This document shows, one piece after another, positions 22,448 to 29,763 of a stretch of DNA of 35,356 nt (its first letter is position 1; every line of letters begins with the position of its first letter). The DNA lies in contig CALVPX010000016.1 of NCBI GenBank assembly GCA_944354265.1, positions 1-35,356 of the forward strand, read 5' to 3'. The translations under genes and the position numbers were made by a program. The DNA comes from an uncultured Clostridia bacterium (GTDB taxonomy: Bacteria; Bacillota; Clostridia; Christensenellales; Borkfalkiaceae). The notes below the pieces were generated by a model. The model did no database searches and had not been told where the DNA came from. It saw only the letters and a list, made by a program, of their open reading frames with translations.

Positions 22448-22469
22448 GGGCGGAACCTATGTTCCGCCC
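22448..22469 (-). terminator. Terminator of the nif/ttcA operon
   Basis: GGGCGGAAC (22448-22456) pairs with GTTCCGCCC (22461-22469). On the minus strand it is followed by TTTTCTTTTG, a good T run. It lies beyond the dispersed repeat downstream of the ttcA-like gene. Confidence 0.8.
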
Positions 22470-22498
22470 ATGTGGACGGGTGGCGGGAGAGGCCAAAT

Positions 22499-22625
22499 GT
22501 CATCTTGAGCGAAGCACGTAGGCTCCGGCCGGCGTGCGAAGTCGAAAGATCTTGTTCGGTTTGAAAACTGCAAGATACATTCGACTGCGTTCGTCGCTAA
22601 TGCTCCTCTCTCCGCTCAGTATGAC
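22499..22625. repeat. Dispersed MITE-like repeat, copy 6
   Basis: It starts GTCATCTTGAGC and ends GCTCAGTATGAC. It lies between two hairpins of one transcript end: the stop-codon palindrome at 22624-22662 and the terminator at 22448-22469. Confidence 0.75.
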
Positions 22626-22662
22626 AAAGGAGTGAATTTTTTGATAAAATTCACTCCTTTGT
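22624..22662 (-). terminator. 17-bp perfect palindrome over the ttcA-like stop codon
   Basis: The sequence at 22624-22640 is the exact reverse complement of 22646-22662, around the loop TTGAT. The right arm includes the last codons and the TGA of the gene (22651-22653). It would put the stop codon in a strong RNA stem and may be a terminator or 3'-end stabiliser. Confidence 0.65.
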
Positions 22663-23517
22663 ATGCTTTTCTATCTCCAAGCCCTCATACTTGTCGTTGA
22701 AGGAAAAGTATTCGCCACGGTACTTGAAGGCGGGCAGGGTGTCGAGCTGAACGTTGTGAAGCGCCTTGAAGATTGACGCGTCGACGTCGGGATTGCGGCT
22801 TCTGAAGTCCTTTATGAGCTTTTTGACATCCTGACGGGCAGATTGACCCTGCTGTCCGACGGCTAAGTTTTCGGTAAGCTTGCAGGCGCAGGCTATAAAT
22901 GTAAGGTTGTTGTACTGCTGCCAATGGATTATGTCGTCCTCGAGCACGCAGTAGAGCGGGCGGATGAGCTGCATGCCCTCAAAGTTGGTCGACTTTATTT
23001 TGGGCATCATGCCCTGAATCTGCCCGCCGAAGAGCATGGACATCAGGGTGGTTTCAATCACGTCCGACTTGTGGTGGCCGAGGGCAATTTTGTTGCAGCC
23101 CAAATCCTTTGCGCGGGCGTAGAGAAAACCCCGCCTCATGCGGGCGCACAGGTAGCAGGGGTGTTCGCCGCCGATTAAATTGTTTACGTCGAAGATATCC
23201 GAGGGGTAAATGTGCGCGGGAATGCCGAGGCGGCTTAAATTTTCCTCTATGAGCGCGGCGTTTTGGGCGTTGTAGCCGGGGTTCATTACGATATATTCGG
23301 CCTCGAACGGGATATCGGAGTGGCGCTTGAGCTCCTGTATGCACTTGGCGAGCAGCATGGAGTCCTTGCCGCCCGAAACGCACACGGCGATTTTGTCGCC
23401 CTCCTCTATGAGGTTATAGGCCTTTACCGCCTCTAAAAAGCGCGACCATATGCCCTTGCGGAACTTGGTGATTATTGAGCGCTCTATTTTTTGCTGTTCT
23501 GTAAGTTCTTTTGCCAT
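22651..23517 (-). CDS. TtcA-like tRNA 2-thiocytidine synthetase family protein
   Basis: This 288-residue protein is a PP-loop ATPase. The ATP-binding SGGKDS lies at residues 48-53. C121 and C124 (HPCYLCARMRRG) form the CxxC pair that holds an iron-sulfur cluster in TtcA enzymes, and DVIETTLMSMLFGG and IRPLYCVLEDDI are typical of this family. Further cysteines occur as CAC at 210-212. TtcA thiolates C32 of some tRNAs using sulfur passed from IscS. The location downstream of nifS and nifU agrees with that chemistry. No Shine-Dalgarno sequence precedes the ATG. It may act on another tRNA position, so only the family is assigned. Confidence 0.87.
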   Translation of the reverse strand: MAKELTEQQKIERSIITKFRKGIWSRFLEAVKAYNLIEEGDKIAVCVSGGKDSMLLAKCIQELKRHSDIPFEAEYIVMNPGYNAQNAALIEENLSRLGIPAHIYPSDIFDVNNLIGGEHPCYLCARMRRGFLYARAKDLGCNKIALGHHKSDVIETTLMSMLFGGQIQGMMPKIKSTNFEGMQLIRPLYCVLEDDIIHWQQYNNLTFIACACKLTENLAVGQQGQSARQDVKKLIKDFRSRNPDVDASIFKALHNVQLDTLPAFKYRGEYFSFNDKYEGLEIEKHTKE

Positions 23518-23560
23518 GGAAGTTTAATTGTGAGTTTGATAGTCGCGGCATATACCGCGG

Positions 23561-24418
23561 TCAATCCTTAAATTTATCGCTGTTTTCCTTAAAAAACTGA
23601 TACCACTCGCGCACGTTTTTCAGCTCCGTCCACGGCTTAATGTCCACGGGGTCGGCGTCGAGGTCGTAAATCTTTGCGCCGCGCATGGCAAGGATAAATG
23701 GTGAGTGCGTGGCAATGACAAGCTGACAGCCGTAAAATCTTGCAGAGTCCTGCAAAAAAGATGCAAGCTGCTTTTGCAACTGTACGGAGAGGCTATTTTC
23801 AGGCTCGTCCAAAAGATAGAGCGCGTCATTTTTTATTTTCTGCGTAAAGTAGGCAAAGGCGCTTTCGCCGTTGGAGCGCTCACGCACGTTTTGGGCGAGA
23901 TGTTGCCGCACATATTCCGACTGCGTGTTTTTGCGCGCAGAAACAATTTTTTTGAGCCGCTCAAAATCTTCAAGCGAACGAACCTCTGACTTTTCGCGCT
24001 TAAGCTTTAAATATTCTTCAAAGAGCTCTTTTCTGCGCTCGTCAACATCCATATTTACTCCGCGGACAGAGAGCATATAGTCGAACACGTCGTCGCTAGT
24101 TATTATTTCGCCGTGCAGCCCACTTTCACGCGAGCATGAGCACATTTTTATATAATCCTCGAAAAAATCGGAACGGTTGTAAAGGCTTGAGCGGTCAAGG
24201 CCTAATTTTTCGGCAATTACGTTCAAAGCAGTGGTCTTGCCGCTGCCGTTGCCGCCGTATAAAATTGTTATCGGCTCAAAATCTATGCGCGAAAAAGCGC
24301 GCGCCGACAGCACAAAAAAGGGATACATTGTGTTGTAGCACGTGCGCTTTACGTTATTCAGCCTGTAACTATATTCCATGTCCCAATTGGGAAACGTGAA
24401 AGACGATAAGTACAGCAT
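23561..24418 (-). CDS. AAA/ABC-like predicted ATPase (COG3910-like)
   Basis: This 285-residue protein has a complete ABC-type ATP site: Walker A GGNGSGKTT (residues 55-63), a signature-like SNGES (182-186), Walker B ALYLLDEPENSLS (D204, E205) and the H-loop in IATHSPF (H238). A helical insert (about 115-180) lies between Walker A and the signature, as in small Rad50/SMC-like predicted ATPases. The N-terminus lacks any ribosome binding site. It lies between nifU (gap 38 bases) and the ttcA-like gene (gap 43 bases), so it is probably co-transcribed with iron-sulfur genes. Its partner and role are unknown. Confidence 0.83.
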   Translation of the reverse strand: MLYLSSFTFPNWDMEYSYRLNNVKRTCYNTMYPFFVLSARAFSRIDFEPITILYGGNGSGKTTALNVIAEKLGLDRSSLYNRSDFFEDYIKMCSCSRESGLHGEIITSDDVFDYMLSVRGVNMDVDERRKELFEEYLKLKREKSEVRSLEDFERLKKIVSARKNTQSEYVRQHLAQNVRERSNGESAFAYFTQKIKNDALYLLDEPENSLSVQLQKQLASFLQDSARFYGCQLVIATHSPFILAMRGAKIYDLDADPVDIKPWTELKNVREWYQFFKENSDKFKD

Positions 24419-24456
24419 ATGGCATTGGCCGCGACATAAAAACTGTGGGCGACAGA

Positions 24457-24882
24457 TTAATGCTCTTCGTGTTCGGAGGGTTCGGGGAAGTCAGCGGGGT
24501 CGTAAGAGATGCCGTTTTTGTCGTAATAGTCCTTGATGGCGGCGCGGATGGCCTCCTCTGCGAGCACAGAGCAGTGCATTTTGTGGGCGGGGAGCCCGTC
24601 CAAAGCTTCGGCAACGGCCTTATTTGTAAGGGTCAGGGCCTCTGAAATGGGCTTGCCCTTAATCATCTCCGTGGCCATTGACGACGAGGCGATTGCGCTG
24701 CCGCAGCCGAAGGTGTTGAACTTTACGTCGGTGATTATGCCGTCGTTGACCTTGATGTAAATTTTCATGATGTCGCCGCAGCGGGCGTTGCCGACTTCGC
24801 CTATGCCGTCGGCGTCGTCGAGTTTGCCCACATTGCGGGGATTGGTGAAGTGATCCATTACTTTTTCGCTGTAAAGTGCCAT
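24457..24882 (-). CDS. nifU: Iron-sulfur cluster scaffold protein NifU/IscU
   Basis: This 141-residue protein is the scaffold on which iron-sulfur clusters are built. The three cluster cysteines are C35 (GNARCGD), C60 (TFGCGSAIASSS) and C104 (HCSVLAEEAI), and D37 is in place. It corresponds to the N-terminal domain of NifU without the ferredoxin-like and thioredoxin-like extensions. AAGGAG lies 7 bases upstream. It follows nifS in the usual clostridial order, although about 220 bases with repeat fragments separate them. Confidence 0.95.
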   Translation of the reverse strand: MALYSEKVMDHFTNPRNVGKLDDADGIGEVGNARCGDIMKIYIKVNDGIITDVKFNTFGCGSAIASSSMATEMIKGKPISEALTLTNKAVAEALDGLPAHKMHCSVLAEEAIRAAIKDYYDKNGISYDPADFPEPSEHEEH

Positions 24883-24917
24883 GATAATCTCCTTAACGCA
24901 AGTTGTGCTGAAAATTT

Positions 24918-25101
24918 GTCATCCTGCGTATATTAAGAATTTGTTTGATTAGATGCCTGCCAGATGTTTCGACTTCTCCTTTCAAGCCCCCCTTGTGCAA
25001 AGGGGGGATCAAAGGGGGGATTGTAGGCACTTCTGTGCCGTAGTATAATTTAAACAATCCCTCAGGCGCATTTGCGCCAGCTCCCTTTACACAAGGGAGC
25101 C
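24918..25101. repeat. Composite repeat between nifS and nifU
   Basis: A truncated dispersed-repeat fragment (GTCATCCTGCG to about 24975) is followed by CCCCCCTTGTGCAAAGGGGGG (from about 24987) and CTCCCTTTACACAAGGGAGC (about 25079-25098). The last block recurs near 82-101. These lie inside an operon and hold no gene. Confidence 0.6.
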
Positions 25102-25102
25102 T

Positions 25103-26296
25103 TTATATTAAATGGCAACGTTCCCCCTTCTCCAACTCCTCCCAAACGGGGGATATGGAACGGAGGTATTCAACCACCTTGGGGACTTCTGAGACGATAT
25201 AGTTCATCTCCTCCTCGGTGTTGTCGGGGCTGAGGGACAGACGCAGCGAGCCGTGCGCCACCTCGTGCGGGAGCCCGAGTGCGAGCAGCACATGCGAGGG
25301 GTCGAGAGAGCCCGAAGTGCATGCCGAACCTGACGAAGCGCATATGCCCTTTGCGTCCAAGAGGAGCAGCAGGCTTTCGCCCTCAATGCCCTCAAAGCAC
25401 ATATTTACGTTGCCGGGCAGGCGCTGCTGCCTGTCGCCGTTGAGCTTGGAGTGGGGTATTTTTGAGAGGCCCTCAATTAAAATGTTGCGGAGGCGCTCCT
25501 CCTTTGCCATGTTCTCGGAGAGGTGGTCGACCGCGTCCTTCAGCGCCGCCGCCATGGAGCAGATGCCCGCCAAATTTTCGGTGCCGGCGCGCTTGCCCTT
25601 CTCCTGTGCGCCCCCTTCGATAAACGTTCGCAAGGGGATATTCCTGCGGCAATAGAGCACGCCAACGCCCTTGGGACCGTGGAATTTGTGCGCCGAGAGG
25701 GACAGCATGTCGATATTGTCCGCCTCCACGTCCACGGGAATGTGGCCGACGGCCTGAACGGCATCGGTGTGGAAGGTGACCTTTTTTTCACGGCAGACGG
25801 CGCCTATCTGACGAATGGGAAGGATTGTGCCCACCTCGTTATTGGCGTACATTATGGTGACCAAGGCGGTATCCTCGCGGATTGCCTCCTCCACCTGCGA
25901 GGGGGTGATGAGCCCGCTTTTATCGACGGGGAGATATGTGACCTCGAACCCCTCTTTTTCGAGCTTCTTTAAGGTGTGAAGGACGGCGTGGTGTTCGAAG
26001 TTGGTGGATATTATGTGCCTTTTGCCCTTGGCCGCGCCGTTATAGGCGGCGGAGCGAATGGCCTGATTGTCAGCCTCGCTTCCGCCCGAGGTGAAGTAAA
26101 TTTCCCTCGGCTGTGCGCCGAGGCAGGAGGCGACGAGTTCCCTCGCCCCTTCAAGCTCCTCCTTTGCCCGCTGCCCGACGCTGTGCAGCGAGGACGGGTT
26201 GCCGTAGATGCCCTGAAGATAGGGCTTCATGGCCTCGACCGCAATGTCGCTCATGGCGGTGGTTGCGGCGTTGTCTACATATATGGTCTTTGCCAT
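25103..26296 (-). CDS. nifS: Cysteine desulfurase NifS/IscS
   Basis: This 397-residue PLP enzyme takes sulfur from cysteine for cluster assembly and tRNA thiolation. The PLP lysine is K204 ([10 protein letters not shown]) and the persulfide cysteine is C326 ([10 protein letters not shown]). [27 protein letters not shown] and [10 protein letters not shown] are standard landmarks. The short C-terminus with a normal active-site loop places it in the NifS/IscS group rather than SufS. The start has AAAGGAAC about 10 bases upstream. A consensus promoter with a palindrome at the start point controls it. No rrf2/iscR regulator gene is beside it. Confidence 0.96.
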   Translation of the reverse strand: MAKTIYVDNAATTAMSDIAVEAMKPYLQGIYGNPSSLHSVGQRAKEELEGARELVASCLGAQPREIYFTSGGSEADNQAIRSAAYNGAAKGKRHIISTNFEHHAVLHTLKKLEKEGFEVTYLPVDKSGLITPSQVEEAIREDTALVTIMYANNEVGTILPIRQIGAVCREKKVTFHTDAVQAVGHIPVDVEADNIDMLSLSAHKFHGPKGVGVLYCRRNIPLRTFIEGGAQEKGKRAGTENLAGICSMAAALKDAVDHLSENMAKEERLRNILIEGLSKIPHSKLNGDRQQRLPGNVNMCFEGIEGESLLLLLDAKGICASSGSACTSGSLDPSHVLLALGLPHEVAHGSLRLSLSPDNTEEEMNYIVSEVPKVVEYLRSISPVWEELEKGERCHLI

Positions 26297-26319
26297 CTCT
26301 GTGCGTTCCTTTTAATTCC

Positions 26320-26345
26320 TACTAAATTAGTATGATATTATTATA
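26320..26345 (-). promoter_or_regulatory. Operator-like palindrome and -10 box of nifS
   Basis: TACTAAATTAGTA (26320-26332) is a near-perfect palindrome located directly at the predicted start of transcription. The -10 box TATAAT is at 26340-26345 on the minus strand. The site resembles, by eye, Rrf2/IscR-type operators that control iron-sulfur genes. Confidence 0.55.
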
Positions 26346-26368
26346 AAAATTAATCCCCGCTTTGTCAA
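26340..26368 (-). promoter_or_regulatory. Perfect consensus sigma-A promoter of nifS-nifU-ttcA
   Basis: On the minus strand TTGACA (26363-26368), 17 bases and TATAAT (26340-26345). Confidence 0.85.
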
Positions 26369-26439
26369 TAGGAATTGCCACCCTTTTAAAAAAAAGTTTA
26401 CCATCTGCCCTATGTGCAGATTAAAGCGGCGCAAAGACA

Positions 26440-26465
26440 CCGCGGGGCGCATTCGCGCCCCGCGG
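26440..26465. repeat. GC-rich hairpin between divergent promoters
   Basis: CCGCGGGGCGC (26440-26450) pairs with GCGCCCCGCGG (26455-26465) around ATTC. The flanking genes point away from it, so it does not end a visible transcript. It resembles other GC-rich hairpins in the window. Confidence 0.7.
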
Positions 26466-26489
26466 CCAAATGGATAAAATCGTTGACGC

Positions 26490-26525
26490 AAAATTATTGA
26501 CAAACAATAATTTTGGCGCTATAAT
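26490..26525 (+). promoter_or_regulatory. Consensus promoter with overlapping operator palindrome
   Basis: TTGACA (26497-26502), 17 bases and TATAAT (26520-26525) form a perfect sigma-A promoter for the ABC transporter. A perfect 10-bp inverted repeat AAAATTATTG/CAATAATTTT (26490-26499, 26505-26514, spacer ACAAA) covers the -35 box, a typical place for a repressor. The leader is about 55 bases. Confidence 0.8.
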
Positions 26526-26587
26526 GTTTAAAAATTGAAAGCAAATTAATTGTTGCAATCTTTAAGAGAGTGCAGTAAGGAGAATTT

Positions 26588-29500
26588 ATGCTTGAAGTTA
26601 AAGACCTTGTAAAGATTTACAAAACCAAGGGCGGCGGCGAAGTACGCGCGCTTGACGGCGTTTCTGCCGTGTTCCCCGAGAGGGGCATGGTATTTATTTT
26701 GGGCAAATCGGGCAGCGGTAAATCTACCCTTTTGAATGTGTGCGGAGGGCTTGACACGCCCGATGACGGCGAAATTATTATAAAAGGACGGTCGAGCAGG
26801 GATTTTTCGCAGTCCGATTTCGACAGCTACCGCAACACCTTTGTGGGATTTGTATTTCAGGAATACAACATTCTTGACGAATTTACTGTGGAGGACAACA
26901 TTGCCCTCGCTTTGGAACTGCAGGGAAAGGGCAAGGACAGGGCGAGAGTGAGCGAGATATTAAAACAGGTTGAACTTGAAGACTACGCCAAGCGCAAGCC
27001 CAACACCCTTTCGGGCGGGCAGAAACAGCGCGTGGCAATAGCCCGCGCGCTCGTCAAAAATCCTCAAATAATAATGGCAGACGAGCCGACGGGCGCACTC
27101 GATTCCGCCACAGGCAAGCAGGTTTTTGACACGCTTAAAAAGCTTTCGGAACAAAAACTCGTCATAGTCGTTTCGCACGACCGCGAATTTGCCGAAATTT
27201 ACGGCGACAGAATCATAGAGCTCAAGGACGGCAAGATAATATCCGACGTAATAAAGGAGCGCAGCGAAGGCGACGGTGCGCAGAGCAACCTGAAGTTTAT
27301 GGACGACGGAACGATAGCCGTGAAGGGCGGCGCGCAACTGAGCGAAGAGGACGTGGAAAGGATAAATGAATTTTTGCGCTCCTCGCCCAAAGACTTGGTA
27401 ATATCGCGCAGCGAACGCCGCTTTGACCAATTTAAAGGCGGCGGGCAGTCAGGTAAATTCAGACCGACGCGGCAGGGCGACGTGGCCGCAGTGGATTACA
27501 CGCCTGCGGACAGTGCGTTCATACGCTCCCGCCTGCCCGTGCGGCACGCCGTTAAAATAGGTGCGAGCAGCATGAAGGTCAAGCCCTTCCGCCTGTTCTT
27601 CACCATACTTTTGTCCTTTATAGCCTTCACTATGTTCGGGCTGTTCTCCACCCTCACCTTTTACGACCCCGTGGAAACTTCGGTAGAGACCTACCGCAGT
27701 TCGGACATATCCTCGCTCATTCTTCAAAAAAATTATTCCGTAACATCGGTCACCTACGAGGACGGCGAAGAGATTTCGCGCTATGAACATTCCAACTCAA
27801 CATATTTTACGGACGGCGACCTTGACAACTTCAGGGACAGCTACGGCGATCAGTTGCTAGGTGTATTTGACTACACAAACGCAAGCGGTTATGACGGACG
27901 GCGCACCATTTATAACATGGGAACCCTGTCCTCGCCGTACTACAGCAACGAGCTTACCGGCTTTGCGACCTTTGTGCCCGAGGCATGGCAGGGCGAAATG
28001 CTGACCGAGGGAGACATAACAGACCTCGCCGACGACGAGATAATAATTTCTTCTTACATGTTCGACAGCATAAGGGCGGCGGGCTTGCACGACGGGGACG
28101 ACACTCCTATCCCCCTTGACAGCTACGCCGACATTGTGGGCAAGACGCTTTTGATTGAAAGGCAGAACTTAGGCTCGGGTTCGAGCGTTAAGCTTAAAGT
28201 GGCGGGCGTTTACCGCCTTGACCTGCCCGAAAAATATGACAGCCTGAAGGACGGTTACGACCAAACGCTTACAGCGCAACTGCAAAGCGAGCTTACGGCA
28301 GGGTACTATCAGGTGGCATTGGTATCGGATTCGTTCTATTCCGCCCACATATACGAATTTGCGGGCACCGACGGCAAAAATTACGAATTCACCCGCCTCG
28401 ACAGAACCATATCGGGCGAAAACGATTGGACTTATGCAACTTTTCACAATGTGAACAGCCTGCCCGTGAGCGGCGGCGACACGCCCGAAGTGGCATTTTT
28501 GGACGGCAGAACGGCGGCTGAGCTTGAGGACGGCGAAATTGTGGTGTCCTACGGAGCGATATACGGTATTGTGGACGCCATGCGTGAAGACCTGTATGCA
28601 CAGCTTGAAATCGAGATTGCGGAGGCGCCGCCCGAAGAGCAACCGCAATTGGAGGCTGAGCTGCAACAGCTGAAAATTGACATGTCCAACAATACCCTGA
28701 TACTCAATTACGGGTACTACACAATAGTCGACGGCGATGAACTTTACAGTCAATATGCTGACCAAGCGCAGGTACAGGCGGCGCTTGAGGACATTTTACA
28801 GCTGATTGAAAACTATTCGCAGAGCGACTATGCCGACTTTGAATTGGCATTTTTGTTCAACGACACGAACATACACTACGGCGATTTTGAAGTGGTGGGA
28901 TTTACCTACGGCATAAACGGCGACACGCAGAACCTTTACATGTCGGAAAACGACTGCTCCGCCCTGATAGAGGCGACGGGCTTCACGGACGGCGACAGAC
29001 AGCAGACGATAACCAACTACATTCAGCCCGAAGGCGCGATATACAGCGCCATAGCCCTGCCCATGCCCGACGACAGTTCGGCATTGAGGGGATTACTTTC
29101 GGGCGAGCGCACGGAGGGCGCCGACGACAGTTTTTACACGGTAAATTCGCTCGTCTCCGCACAGCTGTACTCGGTAAATTCCATGATAGACATGCTTGAA
29201 CAGGTATTTTTGTGGATAGGCGTAGTTATGGCCGTGTTTGCAATGTTGCTGCTGTTCAACTTTATATCCGTTTCCATAACCTACAAGAAAAAGGAGATAG
29301 GCATTCTGCGTGCCGTGGGCGCGAGGAGCGCAGACGTGTTCAAGATTTTCTACTCCGAATCGGCGATAATAACGGCGATATGCTATGTATTGGCAATAAT
29401 AGGTAGCTTTATCGTCTGCGCAGTTTTAAACAATCAGTTTTCTGCGGCACTTGGCGGCGTGAGCATATTTGTATTCGGTCCCCTTTCGTGGATAGTAATG

Positions 29501-29596
29501 CTAGCAATAGCCGTTGCAACTTCGTTCATAGCGACATTCCTGCCCGTATACGGCATAGCAAAGCGCAAGCCTGTTGAAAGCATACGCGCGCTGTAA
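26588..29596 (+). CDS. MacB-type ABC transporter, ATPase-permease fusion
   Basis: This 1002-residue protein joins an ATPase and an FtsX-type permease. The ATPase (1-230) has Walker A GKSGSGKST (39-47), signature LSGGQ (141-145), Walker B IIMADEP (161-167) and H197. A linker (about 230-330) leads to membrane helix 1 (about 335-358), a large extracytoplasmic domain (about 360-870) and helices 2-4 (about 872-893, 926-946, 964-987). KKKEIGILRAVGAR between helices 2 and 3 is typical of FtsX permeases. Order and topology match MacB, but without an outer-membrane partner it more likely exports or senses peptides or acts on lipoproteins in a Gram-positive envelope. TAAGGAG precedes the ATG. Confidence 0.93.
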   Translation: MLEVKDLVKIYKTKGGGEVRALDGVSAVFPERGMVFILGKSGSGKSTLLNVCGGLDTPDDGEIIIKGRSSRDFSQSDFDSYRNTFVGFVFQEYNILDEFTVEDNIALALELQGKGKDRARVSEILKQVELEDYAKRKPNTLSGGQKQRVAIARALVKNPQIIMADEPTGALDSATGKQVFDTLKKLSEQKLVIVVSHDREFAEIYGDRIIELKDGKIISDVIKERSEGDGAQSNLKFMDDGTIAVKGGAQLSEEDVERINEFLRSSPKDLVISRSERRFDQFKGGGQSGKFRPTRQGDVAAVDYTPADSAFIRSRLPVRHAVKIGASSMKVKPFRLFFTILLSFIAFTMFGLFSTLTFYDPVETSVETYRSSDISSLILQKNYSVTSVTYEDGEEISRYEHSNSTYFTDGDLDNFRDSYGDQLLGVFDYTNASGYDGRRTIYNMGTLSSPYYSNELTGFATFVPEAWQGEMLTEGDITDLADDEIIISSYMFDSIRAAGLHDGDDTPIPLDSYADIVGKTLLIERQNLGSGSSVKLKVAGVYRLDLPEKYDSLKDGYDQTLTAQLQSELTAGYYQVALVSDSFYSAHIYEFAGTDGKNYEFTRLDRTISGENDWTYATFHNVNSLPVSGGDTPEVAFLDGRTAAELEDGEIVVSYGAIYGIVDAMREDLYAQLEIEIAEAPPEEQPQLEAELQQLKIDMSNNTLILNYGYYTIVDGDELYSQYADQAQVQAALEDILQLIENYSQSDYADFELAFLFNDTNIHYGDFEVVGFTYGINGDTQNLYMSENDCSALIEATGFTDGDRQQTITNYIQPEGAIYSAIALPMPDDSSALRGLLSGERTEGADDSFYTVNSLVSAQLYSVNSMIDMLEQVFLWIGVVMAVFAMLLLFNFISVSITYKKKEIGILRAVGARSADVFKIFYSESAIITAICYVLAIIGSFIVCAVLNNQFSAALGGVSIFVFGPLSWIVMLAIAVATSFIATFLPVYGIAKRKPVESIRAL

Positions 29597-29613
29597 TTTA
29601 ACCTGAACAATTG

Positions 29614-29746
29614 ACTGCGCCCCGCGGCAGATGCCGCGGGGCGCAGTTTTGAACACAAAAAACTGCGGCGCCGTAACGGCGCCGCAGAATCTTTTTGCAC
29701 GCGGTGCAATTTTTTTAAGTTGCGCGGTCGGGTTTTCCCCCGACCG
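29614..29746. terminator. Cluster of four hairpin terminators between convergent genes
   Basis: Four stems follow one another: 29614-29647 (16 bp, then TTTT), 29663-29687 (11 bp, then ATCTTTTT), 29695-29709 (6 bp, then TTTTTTT) and 29725-29746 (8 bp, then GTTTTAACTTTT). The first three fit the ABC transporter transcript on the plus strand. The last is also placed to end the surface-protein transcript on the minus strand. Confidence 0.8.
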
Positions 29747-29763
29747 GTTTTAACTTTTAAGCA

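Noticed and set aside
24918-25101. Possible CRISPR or tandem array between nifS and nifU
   Set aside because: The short palindromes are not regularly spaced and match dispersed repeats elsewhere in the window.
28169-28765. A 198-codon minus-strand frame opposite the ABC transporter
   Set aside because: It overlaps the large extracytoplasmic domain of a certain gene and shows no family features.
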